A stretch of 64,000 nucleotides of DNA, from positions 5,843,920 to 5,907,919 of the forward strand of contig OX422189.1 of NCBI GenBank assembly GCA_949130485.1, written 5' to 3'. Below are positions 36,598 to 47,459 of the stretch, in pieces; position 1 is the first letter of the stretch, and the number at the start of each line of letters is the position of its first letter. The notes under the pieces were generated by a model. The model was not told the origin of the DNA. It searched no databases and saw nothing but the letters and a program-made list of their open reading frames with translations. A program made the position numbers and the translations under genes. This stretch comes from Agelas oroides (lineage: Eukaryota; Porifera; Demospongiae; Agelasida; Agelasidae).

Positions 36598-39163
36598 TGG
36601 GAAAAGCAGCTGGGATGAGTTTCAGGAAGCAATTGAGGAGGAATTTCAAGGATGGGAGGCCTGGGTGAGAGACGTGGAAATCAGGGAAGTAGGAGAAGAA
36701 CTAGTTGAGAGAGTATGGGGAGAATGGAAAACAAAGGTGATGTCAGCAGCGGAAAGAGGGATTGGTAAGAAGAGGATTTCAGAGTTGTCTAAGGATTGGT
36801 GGTCAAAGGAAATGGAGGAAGCAATCCAAACAAGAAAGGAAGCTTGCAAACGGCTAAGACAGGCTAGGAGGAGAGGAGAGGCAGTTAATGAATGCTGGAA
36901 AACATACAGAGAGAAGAGGAGACAGGTGAAGAAGGTGATTAGAAAGGAGAAAAAGAAAAATAGGAAGAACAAGTTGCAGAAAATCAAAGAACAAGGAGGG
37001 CCAAGTTGCAAGTTATTCTGGTCAGAATTGCGAGGGAAAAAGAAAAACCGGAGGATCACAAGGATGAGAGGGAAGGACGGAGCAGTAGTTGAAGAAACAG
37101 AACAGATTCTGGAGGTGTTGGCTAAACATTGGGAGGAGCTAGGGAAGAGTCGTAATAGTTTGGATCCAGAGCAGGAACCAGAGCTAGAAAGTTCAGACCT
37201 GTGCCAAGAGATAGGATGGGAGGAAGTGGTGAGGGTTTTGAAGACGCTGAAGAGGGGGAAGGCGCCAGGCCCAGATGGAATTCTAAATGAGATGTTAATT
37301 TATGGAGGGAGCAGGATGGTGGAAAGTATGAGGTGCATGTTCAATGTAATGAGGAGAAGACAAGTATACCCACAGGATTGGAAGAGTAGTTTTGTCATAC
37401 CCTTGTTTAAGGATGGCGATCCAGAGAGTGCAAGCAACTACAGAGGCATTGCACTGGGAAGCTGTGTTGCCAAAGTTTGGGCAAAGATTTTGACAGTTCG
37501 GCTGCAGAGTATGCAGAGGAGAATATATTGACAGATGCCCAGGGAGGTTTCAGGGCAAAAAGGAGGTGTGCAGACCAGATTATGATCTTGAGGGGTGCAT
37601 GTCAGTTGAGGAAGAGAAAGAAGAAAAGTACCTGGCTGGGTTTTATGGATGTTAGTAAAGCATATGATACAGTGTGGAGGGAAGGGCTGTGGAGGAAAAT
37701 GCGGGAATACGGTGCGGAAGAATCATTTGTTAGTTTGTGTGAGGGGCTGTATGAAGGGGTGCAAGCTAGTGTTCAAGTAGATGGGCAACAGTCAAGATGG
37801 TTTAGAGTAGATGAGGGACTCCGGCAAGGCTGCCCCCTGTCACCACTCTTGTATAGTGTCTATATTATGGGAATGGTGGAAGAGTTGGAGAGAGAAAACT
37901 TAGGGGTGAAAGTGTCTGGGGTATGGTGTGGAGCATTACTATATGCTGATGACATTGTGCTGATAGCAGAGTCAGGTGAGGAGTTGCAAAAGATGCTGGA
38001 TATGGTAGGAAGATATGCAGAATTGTGGAAGTTCAGGTTCAATGCAAGAAAGAGTAAGGTGATGGTGGTAGGGAAAAAGAACAGTGGTGAGAAGTGGAAA
38101 ATTGGTGATGAAGAGATGGAAGAAGTAGAGTCCTTCAAATACCTGGGTGTATGGTTTGACCAGAGGATGAGGGGAAATGTGCAGCTGGAGAAGATGGTGG
38201 AACAGGCTGAGGAATGGGCAGGCAAAGTTGAATGGATGGCAAGGGTGGATGGGGAACTAGAGGCAGAGCGAGGTCGATTGATATGGGACCTAGTAGCAAG
38301 GCCTGGCCTGGAACATGCAGCAGAGGTATGGTGGCCAGGGGGGAAGACAGTAGGAAAGAGGTTGGAGGCTGTACAGGATAGGTTGGGAAGAAAACTGTTG
38401 GGAGCTTGTAGAACAGTGGCAGGGGAGGCAATCCGTGGGGAGATGGGATGGAGAAAGTTAGAAGAAAGAAGAGAGGAGAAGAAGATGTTGTATGGGCGGA
38501 GATTCTGGGAGCTAGGCGAAGAGAGGTTGGTGAAGCGGATAGTAGAAAAATTGAAAGAGTCAGGTGGAGTAGGCTTGAGGGAAGAATATGAGATGTTGCT
38601 AAGAAAATATGGCTTGGAGGAAGCCGAAGAGGAAGAGTCAGGGTCAGCAGCAGCCTGGAAGAGAAAAACAGAACTGGGAAGACTGGCAAGAAGAGGTGGA
38701 CAGGAAAAGTAGCTTGAAATGGTATAAGAAGGTTAAAGAAGAGTATGGGCTGGAGAAATGCGTAGGTTCATGGGAGGGACATGTGGCAGTACGGTTGAGG
38801 TTCCGGTTGAGGTCAGGGTCTGCAGGGTTGTTTGAAGATAAAAAGAGATGTGGGATGGTGGAAGAGGACAGGTGTGTGCTGTGTAATGGAGGGAAGGTGG
38901 AAGATGTTAAGCATTTTGTATTGGAGTGTGAGGAGTTTGACCAGGATAGATGTCGGCTTCTGGAAAGGATCAAGGGAATTGTGGGAGCAGAGGAGTGGGT
39001 GAAGGGATATGAAGAAGGTGATGATGACAGTCGAGTGAGTTTACTGCTAGGGAGAAGGGTAGATGTGAATAGGGAGGTGATGGATGACATAGACAGGTGC
39101 ATAATGAAAGAGATGGTGACATGGTGGCAGAGGCGTAAGGTGTTGTTAGGTTGGGTTAACTAG
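36524..39163 (+). pseudogene. LINE reverse transcriptase with C-terminal zinc knuckle (frameshifted)
   Basis: It reads in three pieces: frame 2 to about 37500 (KAPGPDGI, SNYRGIALGS), frame 1 to about 38700 (DAQGGFR, FMDVSKAYDTVW, RQGCPLSPLL, the catalytic YADD, FNARKSKVMVVG, KYLGVWF), then frame 2 to the stop at 39163 (CVLCNGGKVEDVKHFVLEC, a CCHC-like knuckle). The catalytic core is recognisable but the frame breaks prevent a single protein. Confidence 0.88.
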
Positions 39164-39470
39164 CTCTTACTCCCCCTGATTACCTGGGTACCGGTGCCCC
39201 CTCCTCTCTTTCTCTCTCAGTGAACTGACCCTAATAAACTACATGTCATGGTAGCTGTATTTATTTATTTATCATATCACCCAGTTGTAGTCGTATGTCA
39301 CTTAAAAATCTGCCATGTCCATGTACTGTGATGGCCCTTACGGGTTCAACTATTCCAATTAAATCATTACGAGTTCTGCAATCTGATTCGAGCTCTCAGA
39401 TCGGGGAGCTGTGACAAGAAAAATCGCTCAGAACACCAGACCCTCTTTCTCGCACGTGCGGGGAGGGTCT

Positions 39471-39865
39471 TAGTCTCGCAAACCAGACCCAACCAACCCC
39501 AGTGCGGATCGCTTTCAGTATCACGCACGGGGAAGGAAGGGTCTGGTGACTCTCGGTAGGTTTCCGTGTGCAAGTGGAATGCATTAACGCGGAAAGTCAC
39601 GAGGTTAATATTCGATAAAGCCGTTAATTAAGTGGGTGCTATGAGCGCTAGCGTGGGTAACGAACTTCGCCACTACGGTCTTCCGATTCAGCGGTTTCAC
39701 ACGTCGAGATTAGCTCAAAGTTATGTGACCGTAGCCAATCAGATTGTCTACGCGCCAATCGCGACGTAACACATGGAAACCTACCGAAAGTCACCAGACC
39801 CTTCCCCGTGAGTGATACTAAAAGCGATCCGCGCTGGGGTTGGTTGGGTCTGGCTTGCGAGACTA
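39471..39865. mobile_element. TAGTCTCG-subfamily MITE, 395 bp, exact 9-bp TSD
   Basis: TAGTCTCGCAAACCAGACCC lies at the left and its complement at the right. Arms exceed 100 bp (AACCAACCCCAG, GAAGGGTCTGGTGACT). Exact ggagggtct lies at 39462-39470 and 39866-39874. Confidence 0.93.
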
Positions 39866-39898
39866 GGAGGGTCTGGGCACGAGACTATCCCAGAACGC

Positions 39899-40268
39899 GA
39901 ATAGGGGCTTTCCAAAACCACGCCCCCTCCATTAAAGTTTCTCCCAGCATCTTGATCTACCTACCATAGTTAGTACTCTATGACTGCAGACTGACTTGCA
40001 AATTTCAGCTTTATACCATGCATGTTTCATTTGTTGGATTATGCAGGCTTCAAGTTTGAATATATTTAGATGGAGATTGGGGCCAGATTGGGTCCTACCT
40101 ATGTATGGGAAAACTGAAATTTTGAGTGTGCAGATCTCAGAAACTAAACATGCTATCCAGCTCAAATTTTCAACTTAGTCTCTTCCTAATGAGTACTAAG
40201 TCATATTTAAAATTCAGGACAATCAGACGTACTCCCCAAAAGTGGGTGGGTTTTGGAAAGCCCCTATT
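39899..40268. mobile_element. Inverted-repeat element, AATAGGGGCTTTCCAAAACC ends
   Basis: The left AATAGGGGCTTTCCAAAACC is matched by the complement ending at 40268. It is about 370 bp with no ORF. It lies just downstream of the kelch-kinase gene's 3' end. Confidence 0.7.
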
Positions 40269-40391
40269 GTACACGTGTGGAGAAAAAGCGCAATTTTATA
40301 TTTTGGCATGTGAAATGTGGTAGCTAAAGCAAGTTGCAAGAAGGGAGCATTGTCATTTGTCCCACAGCCAAGCTGAAAACTAGGGGAAGTA

Positions 40392-43300
40392 TCAGCACAT
40401 GCTAAGTTCAGTAATGATATCACTAGCAGAGGGTCTTATATCCTTGTCCTCAACTAAGCACTGTCGAATAAGTGCCACCATATCAGGCTGCTGGATGGAT
40501 CGAATCAAACGCTCTCGATCATCAACATCGGGGAAATAAGCTGTACACATCTCCACCAGGAGAACTCCGAAACTGAAGATGTCCATTTTAGGAGACTGTA
40601 GAGGGGGAATGTTGGCCTCTGGTGCAGCATATACAGGGCTTCCCGGTCCAACTGTTCGTAGATTCTCAAGAAGGTTGACTGAACCATAGTCAGAGACTTT
40701 GGCTTTCCAGCTGTCATTTGGTTGAGGTTCAAGTAGAACATTTCCACTGCTTACATCTCGGTGTATCAATGGGGTTGGTCGCATCAGGTGGAGGTAGTTG
40801 AGGGCTCTAGCAATGTCTAGGCTAATGGTGGATATCTGCTGGCGAGGAAGTGGTTCTCTTGCTCTCTCAAGGACAGCTCGTAGGCTGGTTGGCATCAGCT
40901 CAGTGAGGATGATCAGTTCTCCCTCCAGGGTGGCTCCGATGAATTGGAGAAGGTTCGGGTGGCGGATTCGAGCTGCCATGTTCATTTCTCGACTGAAAAT
41001 ATTTTTCCAGTAGCCATAATTCAGTGCTCCATACAGGCATTTGGCAGCAATACGTGCACCACGAAATGTAGCCACTTTCACCACTCCCCATCCTCCCCTT
41101 CCAAGTTCCTCCTCTGTGAGGTTGATCTCATCGCTGTGCACCAGCCATGAAGGCTCACCTTTCTCAGGTTCCTCTCTTGCTCTCTGTTGGGGTTCATGAG
41201 CCCTCCTTTCTGCCTCCACTGCTCTTTGCTCAGCCTCTTGCACTCTTTGTTGGAGGACCTGCACTTGTTCTGTTGCCTCTTGTGTGCTTTGTTCAGCAGT
41301 AGTGACCCTTTCCTGTAGGGCTCTTTCTCGGAGTTGTGATTCTTGTAAGGCTTGCTCTAGACCTTGTTTATCAGCTTGCGTCCTTTGGAGGGATTGCTTT
41401 GCAGTCAGGAGAGATTGGTGGAGTGCTTGGCAGGCATATTGTAAAGCCCCAAGCTGTGTCTGAAGATCTCTGACTCTTTCTTCAGCATCTTGAACCCTCT
41501 GGTCTAGTGGTTGAGCTTGTCGACCAGCTTCTACCTCTCGAATTGAACTCTGCTGCATGTTGACCATCTTCTCTCTTATTCTCTGGACAGAGCCCAGCTG
41601 GCTGCTGTCAGCCACACCCACCAGTACCCATTCCTTAGTGCGGGGTCTGTCACCAGATGGTGGTGACCAAACTGATTCTGGGAAGGAGGGGGTGGAGCAG
41701 TAGTGTTGTATTAGTTAACTAGCACTAAAATGCACTAGTAATCCTCATCTTGCTAACTATATAGTTATTATTTACTAAGAGATCTTACAATTAATTAATG
41801 ATTACAAAATTTTTGTAATAACTAAGTTCTTCTCCTGTTCTTCATTATTGAGCATGTGTGATGAGGCGCTTGTATATGATGTACATGCACAGAACCATAT
41901 TAATATTTCTTATGTAAACATTATGCTCTATGGTTTTTAATTACAAAAACTGGTGGATCAGTGCTTTGGGCTTAATCCAAACTAAAAGTGCTGTTTGATT
42001 AAACTAACTAAAATTACAGAAGGGATCTCTGATTAAACTAAAGACTAATATGTTCCATAATTTTGTTAAACTAGAACAACTTTGTAGAGCAGTAATGAAA
42101 TATTGAGAAGAGGGTGGAAATATGCACAACACTAGGATCGAGGTGCAATATGTATCAACACAGTTATGGGTAGTTGGTCATTTTGGTCACCTAAACATTG
42201 CTACTACACAGCCTCACAACAAGAGTTTTCTCTATAATAATTATCACTATGGCACTTCAAGTGACATGACATACTATTGTCACACTACACAATAGTCTCG
42301 TCCCCAGACCAAATTTATCAGTCGCCAACTCGCCAAAAAATACCTTAGGGTTAGGGTTAGGGTTAAGGTTAGGATTGGAAACCTTCACTAGGAAAACCAG
42401 TTGACATACAGCAGTCAGTAATTATAGGTGTTAATTACATTTTCAGCTACCAGTAGTGTAAGGTTTGGTGCCAAAAGATTTGCAAGCTGGCTATCTGTGG
42501 TAGTGTATAACCACCCAATTTACTTTACCTGAGCAATCTGATTGGCTTGACAACATGGCAATGTGCTTTAAAATTCGGGACCAGTGAATACCTTATTTTC
42601 AACAAGGCTGCAAGGCATGTAAGAAATTTGGTATCTGGGGACAAGGCTAAGTACACAACTACAAAGAAGTTGACTGGTACTACAGAACACTCTGATGCAG
42701 CAGTGCTGGCATCAACACAAAAAATTCCTGAGTAAATGCATTTATGGAGGAAGACATCAAAGGTTTAGTTTATAGTAAACTTTATACCAAGGGTTTTTGC
42801 ACAGTAAGAAGAAACAAACCTAAGAATGAGGCTAGGATGTATAATGGTGCCTCTTGTCCAAATTGATTCTGAGCTTATTGTCCTCATTAGTCAAATTAGT
42901 GATAATACAATATAGGAATAAGCCACTAATAGCAAACAAATGAACGTTGAAATGTCATTCGGGTGTTCTGCTCACCAAAGTCCAGCACAGTAGTTTTGGC
43001 TAGTTTTGGTACAGCACCAAGTGACTTTCCCCACTCCCACTTTGGACATCCCCCAAACATGGTGACTTGTGTCTGCCCTGGACCCAAACTTAAGGCAGTA
43101 GCAGTGTGATACATTCGAGGCTGTGCACCTTCAGGAAGAGTGACCTGGGGAGAGATAAGGAGTTGAGTGTTGCTTTGAGCCCATGGTAAAAAGTTCTGCG
43201 ATTGAGCTTGGATCTGAACCCAAGACCTTCTGATTACTAGTCAGTCATTCTTTCTACTCTAAGCCACTTGGACACCTGGCAGAGGAGGGGACGACAAGCT

Positions 43301-46023
43301 ACAAGAGCAGGACTGCCTAGAGGTCTCCCAAGTGATTTCCAATAGGCTAGTGTACATTATGCCTTTTTTTTCTAGCCCATTATGCTATCATGAAGTACCC
43401 CCATTATGCTCAAAACATCACCTTTTATGCTCTTTAATTGTCAATTTTTTTTGTAAAAGTTTGATGTTTCTATATATATATATACTGGTAGCAATAAAAG
43501 GAGGAGTTGAATTTATTATAAAAGGCCTTATTAAGAAATGAAAATGCTTTCTTGGCTGCGACAGAGGATGGCTGACGAGAGTTTGCAGTCTTAGCTCTGG
43601 ACTCCTACTACTCACAAGTAGTATTTTAGGTGACACAGGAAGTTATGTAAGATGGCAGTTCCACTGTTAAATTGTCAGTTATAGTGGAGTTATTATGCCC
43701 ATTGTCTGAAAATTATGCCAGCATAATATAAAGTGTTAATTCACACATCATGTAACATCCTATGATCATGCAGCTGCTATTGTTGGTTCCAAAGAGGACT
43801 GTCAACATAACATATACAATAGAGCTCAACTATGACCTAGTCTGTACTGCAGACTCAGTCAGTTGAACCAGTCACACATTTATATGAACATCATCATTCA
43901 CCCTCTTCCACCGTCCAGAGTTGACATCCAGGATCCATGTATCCTGCAGAGTGGTGGTGTTCTTATCCCATCCCCCAGTGACCAGCAGCTTGGGATGCTC
44001 CTCTCCGTAGTTAAGGCAGCAGGCAGCATGTGAGGATCTCTCTGCTGGCCAAGGAGCTCCCTCAGGTCTCTCCAGTTTGGTCCACTCCTGGGACAAGTGA
44101 TACAGCACACATACATACACATGATGATTTCAATAATGGCTCGTGTAACACCATATTCAGATTTCACAAGGTATAATGGTGTTCACTGTCACTCGGACAT
44201 CAGGGTTGTAGTAATTAAATTCTGGCATGGTTTTATATTATAATTACTTGAGCCTGAATCATCATCAGTCGCAAGTAATGATGAAAAACGACAAATTAAC
44301 ATTGGCAAATTACACGTCGAAGCAGTCATGAATTGGTTTTAATGTCAATGTGCTGACACAGCTAGCATGCTCTTGCCACATTTCAAAACTTCCTCGCACA
44401 GCACACAGTCAGCTGAGTTTGCTGAGTCTGTTTTAGATACTTGCAATTCAGGTAATTACTATCCACTGCAAAAATGGGTTTGGTGTGGTTCAAACATTCC
44501 AAACCTGTTTGAACTATTTTTCAATACAGGGAACATGGCGTTGGGTAGAATTTTAAATGAGTTCAACACCCTCCATACTTGTTAACCAATAACATGCCTT
44601 TATTTTTTTTTAACAAAACTAATTATAGCAGTTAATCATATGTGTGTTGTAGACTACAATTTCTGGATGTACCATTGACTCAAACTCAATGAGGTAGCAG
44701 TCACTGACTCTGCCATGTGGTTGTCTTCCTCCAAAGAGCACTGCCTGGTGGTTGTTAATGGCAGTGAAGGAGAAATGACTACAGGAAGGAGGTCTAGGGC
44801 CCGGAGTAGTGAGAGGGGAGGACCACTTGCCTATGGAAGATGAAATAACACCTTTTATCAGCAAATTGAGCACACAGAAATCTACCACATATCGCTCATC
44901 ATGTAGATACTAGAAAATGGTGGGGGCGAGCCTGAGTAAGCTGATACAGGAATACAACTGTTTGTTATTCCATGAGCGTGGTAAGCAAAACTTCATGTAC
45001 CCAAACAGTACAGTTCTCACCAGATATAGATGGTCATAGATGCTGACAAATTGCAGCCATTTCTCCGGTCTATTACGGCTACACAAATGCTTGGACTAAA
45101 CTTCACACTGAAGTCATGAGCTGAATCTCTGGCACTTATGAGTGTTGATTATGCTTGGCCCTTACCTGAAGCGACCTCAACTACTGTCACGGTCCGCAGA
45201 TGCCATGCGTGCGTTAACTTGAGTAGTCTTCGCTCCGAGTTTCTTTCACGCCGACGCTGCGTTATGGCAGTAGTCCTTCAACTGTTGATCTCATCGGCTC
45301 ATCACCTACTGAGCCATGGAGCCATGAGTACACAAGCTCGATCTTTGTAATATTAAAATTTAAATGCACTCATTTAAAATTTCCGGTAAGTGGTCGGTCC
45401 AAGCGTACACACATGCGTGGGCATTGCAGTCATGCTAGTGTGGGGCTCGCTCAGGCTCGCCCCAAATACAGTGCCCACATACCTTCTGTGATGTTAAACA
45501 CATGGAGCTCATTGCTCCATCCACCACCACTGGTGTCGTCAGTATTCCTGGTAAACATTGCTCCAGGCTGAGTGGGACCTGTGGGAAAGCCATAGCCACC
45601 AAACACAGCCAACTTGTCTCGAAGGAAGGAGACCATTCCACACCCATGCTTTCTCTGGTTCAGAGGTTGTAGTTCCCTCCACTCCAGTGTGATGGTGTCT
45701 AGTCTGTGAAGGGAATTGTGGTAATAAGAGCTGCCATCGTCTCCACCAAACCAGTACAATGAATCCAGCAGTGAGGTGCAAGCTCCATGGACCAGTCCAG
45801 GAGGTGGCACTCCTGTTGTGTGGTGCTTCTCCCATGTCACCAGGTGGGGGTCAAAGATCTCAATAGTTGATGCTAGCTTCCTTCTTCCACTCTCAGAGAA
45901 GTCTTGAACACAGCCACCCCAGAGGTAGCACCTTCCTCCAACTGGAGCAGCACCATGGCTAAATCTTGGAGATGGCTCATAAAGTTTGGTTTGACCAAAC
46001 AAGGAAGAGAGAATGGAGGCCAT
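40392..46023 (-). CDS. Kelch-repeat / coiled-coil / TKL-like protein kinase
   Basis: Five exons: 46023-45483, 44830-44673, 44087-43902, 43144-42976 and 41677-40392. They total 2340 nt, 779 residues, all phases closing. Residues 1-351 are kelch repeats (YWFGGDDGSSYY, LAVFGGYGF, AVLFGGRQP, LLVTGGWD, VTMFGGCPK). About 400-520 is a Gln/Glu/Arg coiled coil. About 535-775 is a kinase: Gly loop GRGGWGVV (544), Lys564, HRDVSSGN (657), APE (703). The DFG motif reads DYG (681) with the metal-binding Asp kept, so activity is likely. The catalytic loop has Ser where Ser/Thr kinases usually have Lys, as in many TKL/sponge kinases. No signal peptide or TM was seen, so it is probably cytosolic, with the propeller choosing partners. 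The last exon begins at an acceptor; ATG 46023 follows TCTAGA. Confidence 0.92.
42293..42649. mobile_element. TAGTCTCG-subfamily MITE with internal telomere-like repeat
   Basis: It is a divergent copy of the 28318-28699 element (TAGTCTCGTCCCCAGACC, AGCTACCAG, TTTACCTGAGCAATCTGATT). The flanks actacacaa and agtacacaa match at 7 of 9. It is in intron 4 of the kelch-kinase gene. Confidence 0.8.
42348..42376. repeat. Interstitial TTAGGG repeat
   Basis: Four to five tandem TTAGGG units (one reads TTAAGG) replace part of the left arm of the MITE at 42293-42649. Confidence 0.85.
43200..43276 (-). repeat. tRNA-like (SINE or tRNA pseudogene) fragment
   Basis: The minus strand reads AAGTGGCTTAGAGTAGAAAG, then an anticodon-stem-like CTGA-CTAGTAA-TCAG, then CTTGGGTTCAGATCCAAG. 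That is the A-box, anticodon arm and T arm (B-box) order. The acceptor ends do not pair, and position 58 is G in the T loop, so it is not a working tRNA. Confidence 0.4.
44921..45473. mobile_element. Inverted-repeat element filling most of kelch-kinase intron 1
   Basis: GGGGCGAGCCTGAG near 44924 is matched by its complement ending near 45473. The element takes up about 550 of the 652 bp between exons 2 and 1. No clear TSD was found. Confidence 0.55.
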
Positions 46024-46380
46024 TCTAGAGGGAGGAGGATAATGACTGTTTAGTCATTTGTAGGTGACTGACACTGTACCCAGTAAACTAGCAGGTGAAT
46101 GCTAAGGACTGGGAATTACTTGAGATTGCACAATCACCAACTATACATGATTATAAATACAAGAGGTAATTAGACCAATCAAATGCACAAAATCCCTCCC
46201 ACTGATGACAAAGAAGCTTTTGAATTACACAATGTTTCACTGTTGTATAGTGTAGCATGCTCCACATGACTGTAATAACTGTCAAGTGGAAGTTACTTCA
46301 AGATCTGGTTTTGCTGAAGTCGTAGAGACCAAAGGTATGTCTTGCTAATATTGCAACTATCTACTTCACTCCACTGCTAC

Positions 46381-47454
46381 TAGCCTCCCCTCCGCCACGC
46401 CTGGGTATGAGGCCACACTAGCTACTAGCCTCCCCTCCGCCACGCCTGGGTATGAGGCCACACTAGCTACTAGCCTCCCCTCTGCCACGCCTGGGTATGA
46501 GGCCACACTAGCTACTAGCCTCCCCTCCAACACGCCTGGATACGAGGCCACACTAGCTACTAGCCTCCCCTCCGCCACACCTGGGTACGAGGCCACACTA
46601 GCTACTAGCCTCCCCTCCGCCACACCTGAGTACGAGGCCACACTAGCTACTAGCCTCCCCTCCGCCACGCCTGGATACGAGGCCACACTAGCTACTAGCC
46701 TCCCCTCCGCCACACCTGGGTACGAGGCCACACTAGCTACTAGCCTCCCCTCCAACACGCCTGGATACGAGGCCACACTAGCTACTAGCCTCCCCTCCGC
46801 CACACCTGGGTACGAGGCCACACTAGCTACTAGCCTCCCCTCCGCCACACCTGAGTACGAGGCCACACTAGCTACTAGCTTCCCCTCCGCCACACCTGGA
46901 TACGAGGCCACACTAGCTACTAGCTTCCCCTCCGCCACACCTGAGTACGAGGCCACACTAGCTACTAGCTTCCCCTCCGCCACACCTGGATACGAGGCCA
47001 CACTAGCTACTAGCCTCCCCTCCGCCACACCTGAGTACGAGGCCACACTAGCTACTAGCTTCCCCTCCGCCACACCTGAGTACGAGGCCACACTAGCTAC
47101 TAGCCTCCCCTCCGCCACACCTGAGTACGAGGCCACACTAGCTACTAGCTTCCCCTCCGCCACACCTGGATACGAGGCCACACTAGCTACTAGCTTCCCC
47201 TCCGCCACACCTGAGTACGAGGCCACACTAGCTACTAGCTTCCCCTCCGCCACACCTGAGTACGAGGCCACACTAGCTACTAGCCTCCCCTCCGCCACGC
47301 CTGGATACGAGGCCACACTAGCTACTAGCCTCCCCTCCGCCACACCTGGGTACGAGGCCACACTAGCTACTAGCCTCCCCTCCAACACGCCTGGATACGA
47401 GGCCACACTAGCTACTAGCCTCCCCTCCAACACGCCTGGGTACGAGGCCACACT
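46381..47454. repeat. 45-bp minisatellite, 24 copies without indels
   Basis: The monomer TAGCCTCCCCTCCGCCACRC plus CTGGGTACGAGGCCACACTAGCTAC repeats exactly every 45 bp from 46381 to the unit at 47416. Variants differ at a few positions (CGCCAC/CAACAC, GGG/GAG/GGA). The minus strand stays open as a 15-residue repeat because 45 is divisible by 3. The only start is a non-ATG, so coding is unlikely. Confidence 0.95.
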
Positions 47455-47459
47455 GTTAT

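Larger units (their letters stand above)
34140..39255 (+). mobile_element. Degraded non-LTR retrotransposon (LINE)
   Basis: An ORF1 zinc-finger/basic region, an APE-type endonuclease, a reverse transcriptase and a C-terminal zinc knuckle lie in order on the plus strand, ending in an A/T-rich tail near 39250. The copy is dead: an in-frame TGA and a frameshift in ORF1, a DNA transposon inserted in the zinc finger, an endonuclease cut short after GDFNAHIG, and RT frame changes near 37500 and 38660. A PHD-like finger in ORF1 is known in CR1-group LINEs. Clade assignment is tentative. Confidence 0.9.
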
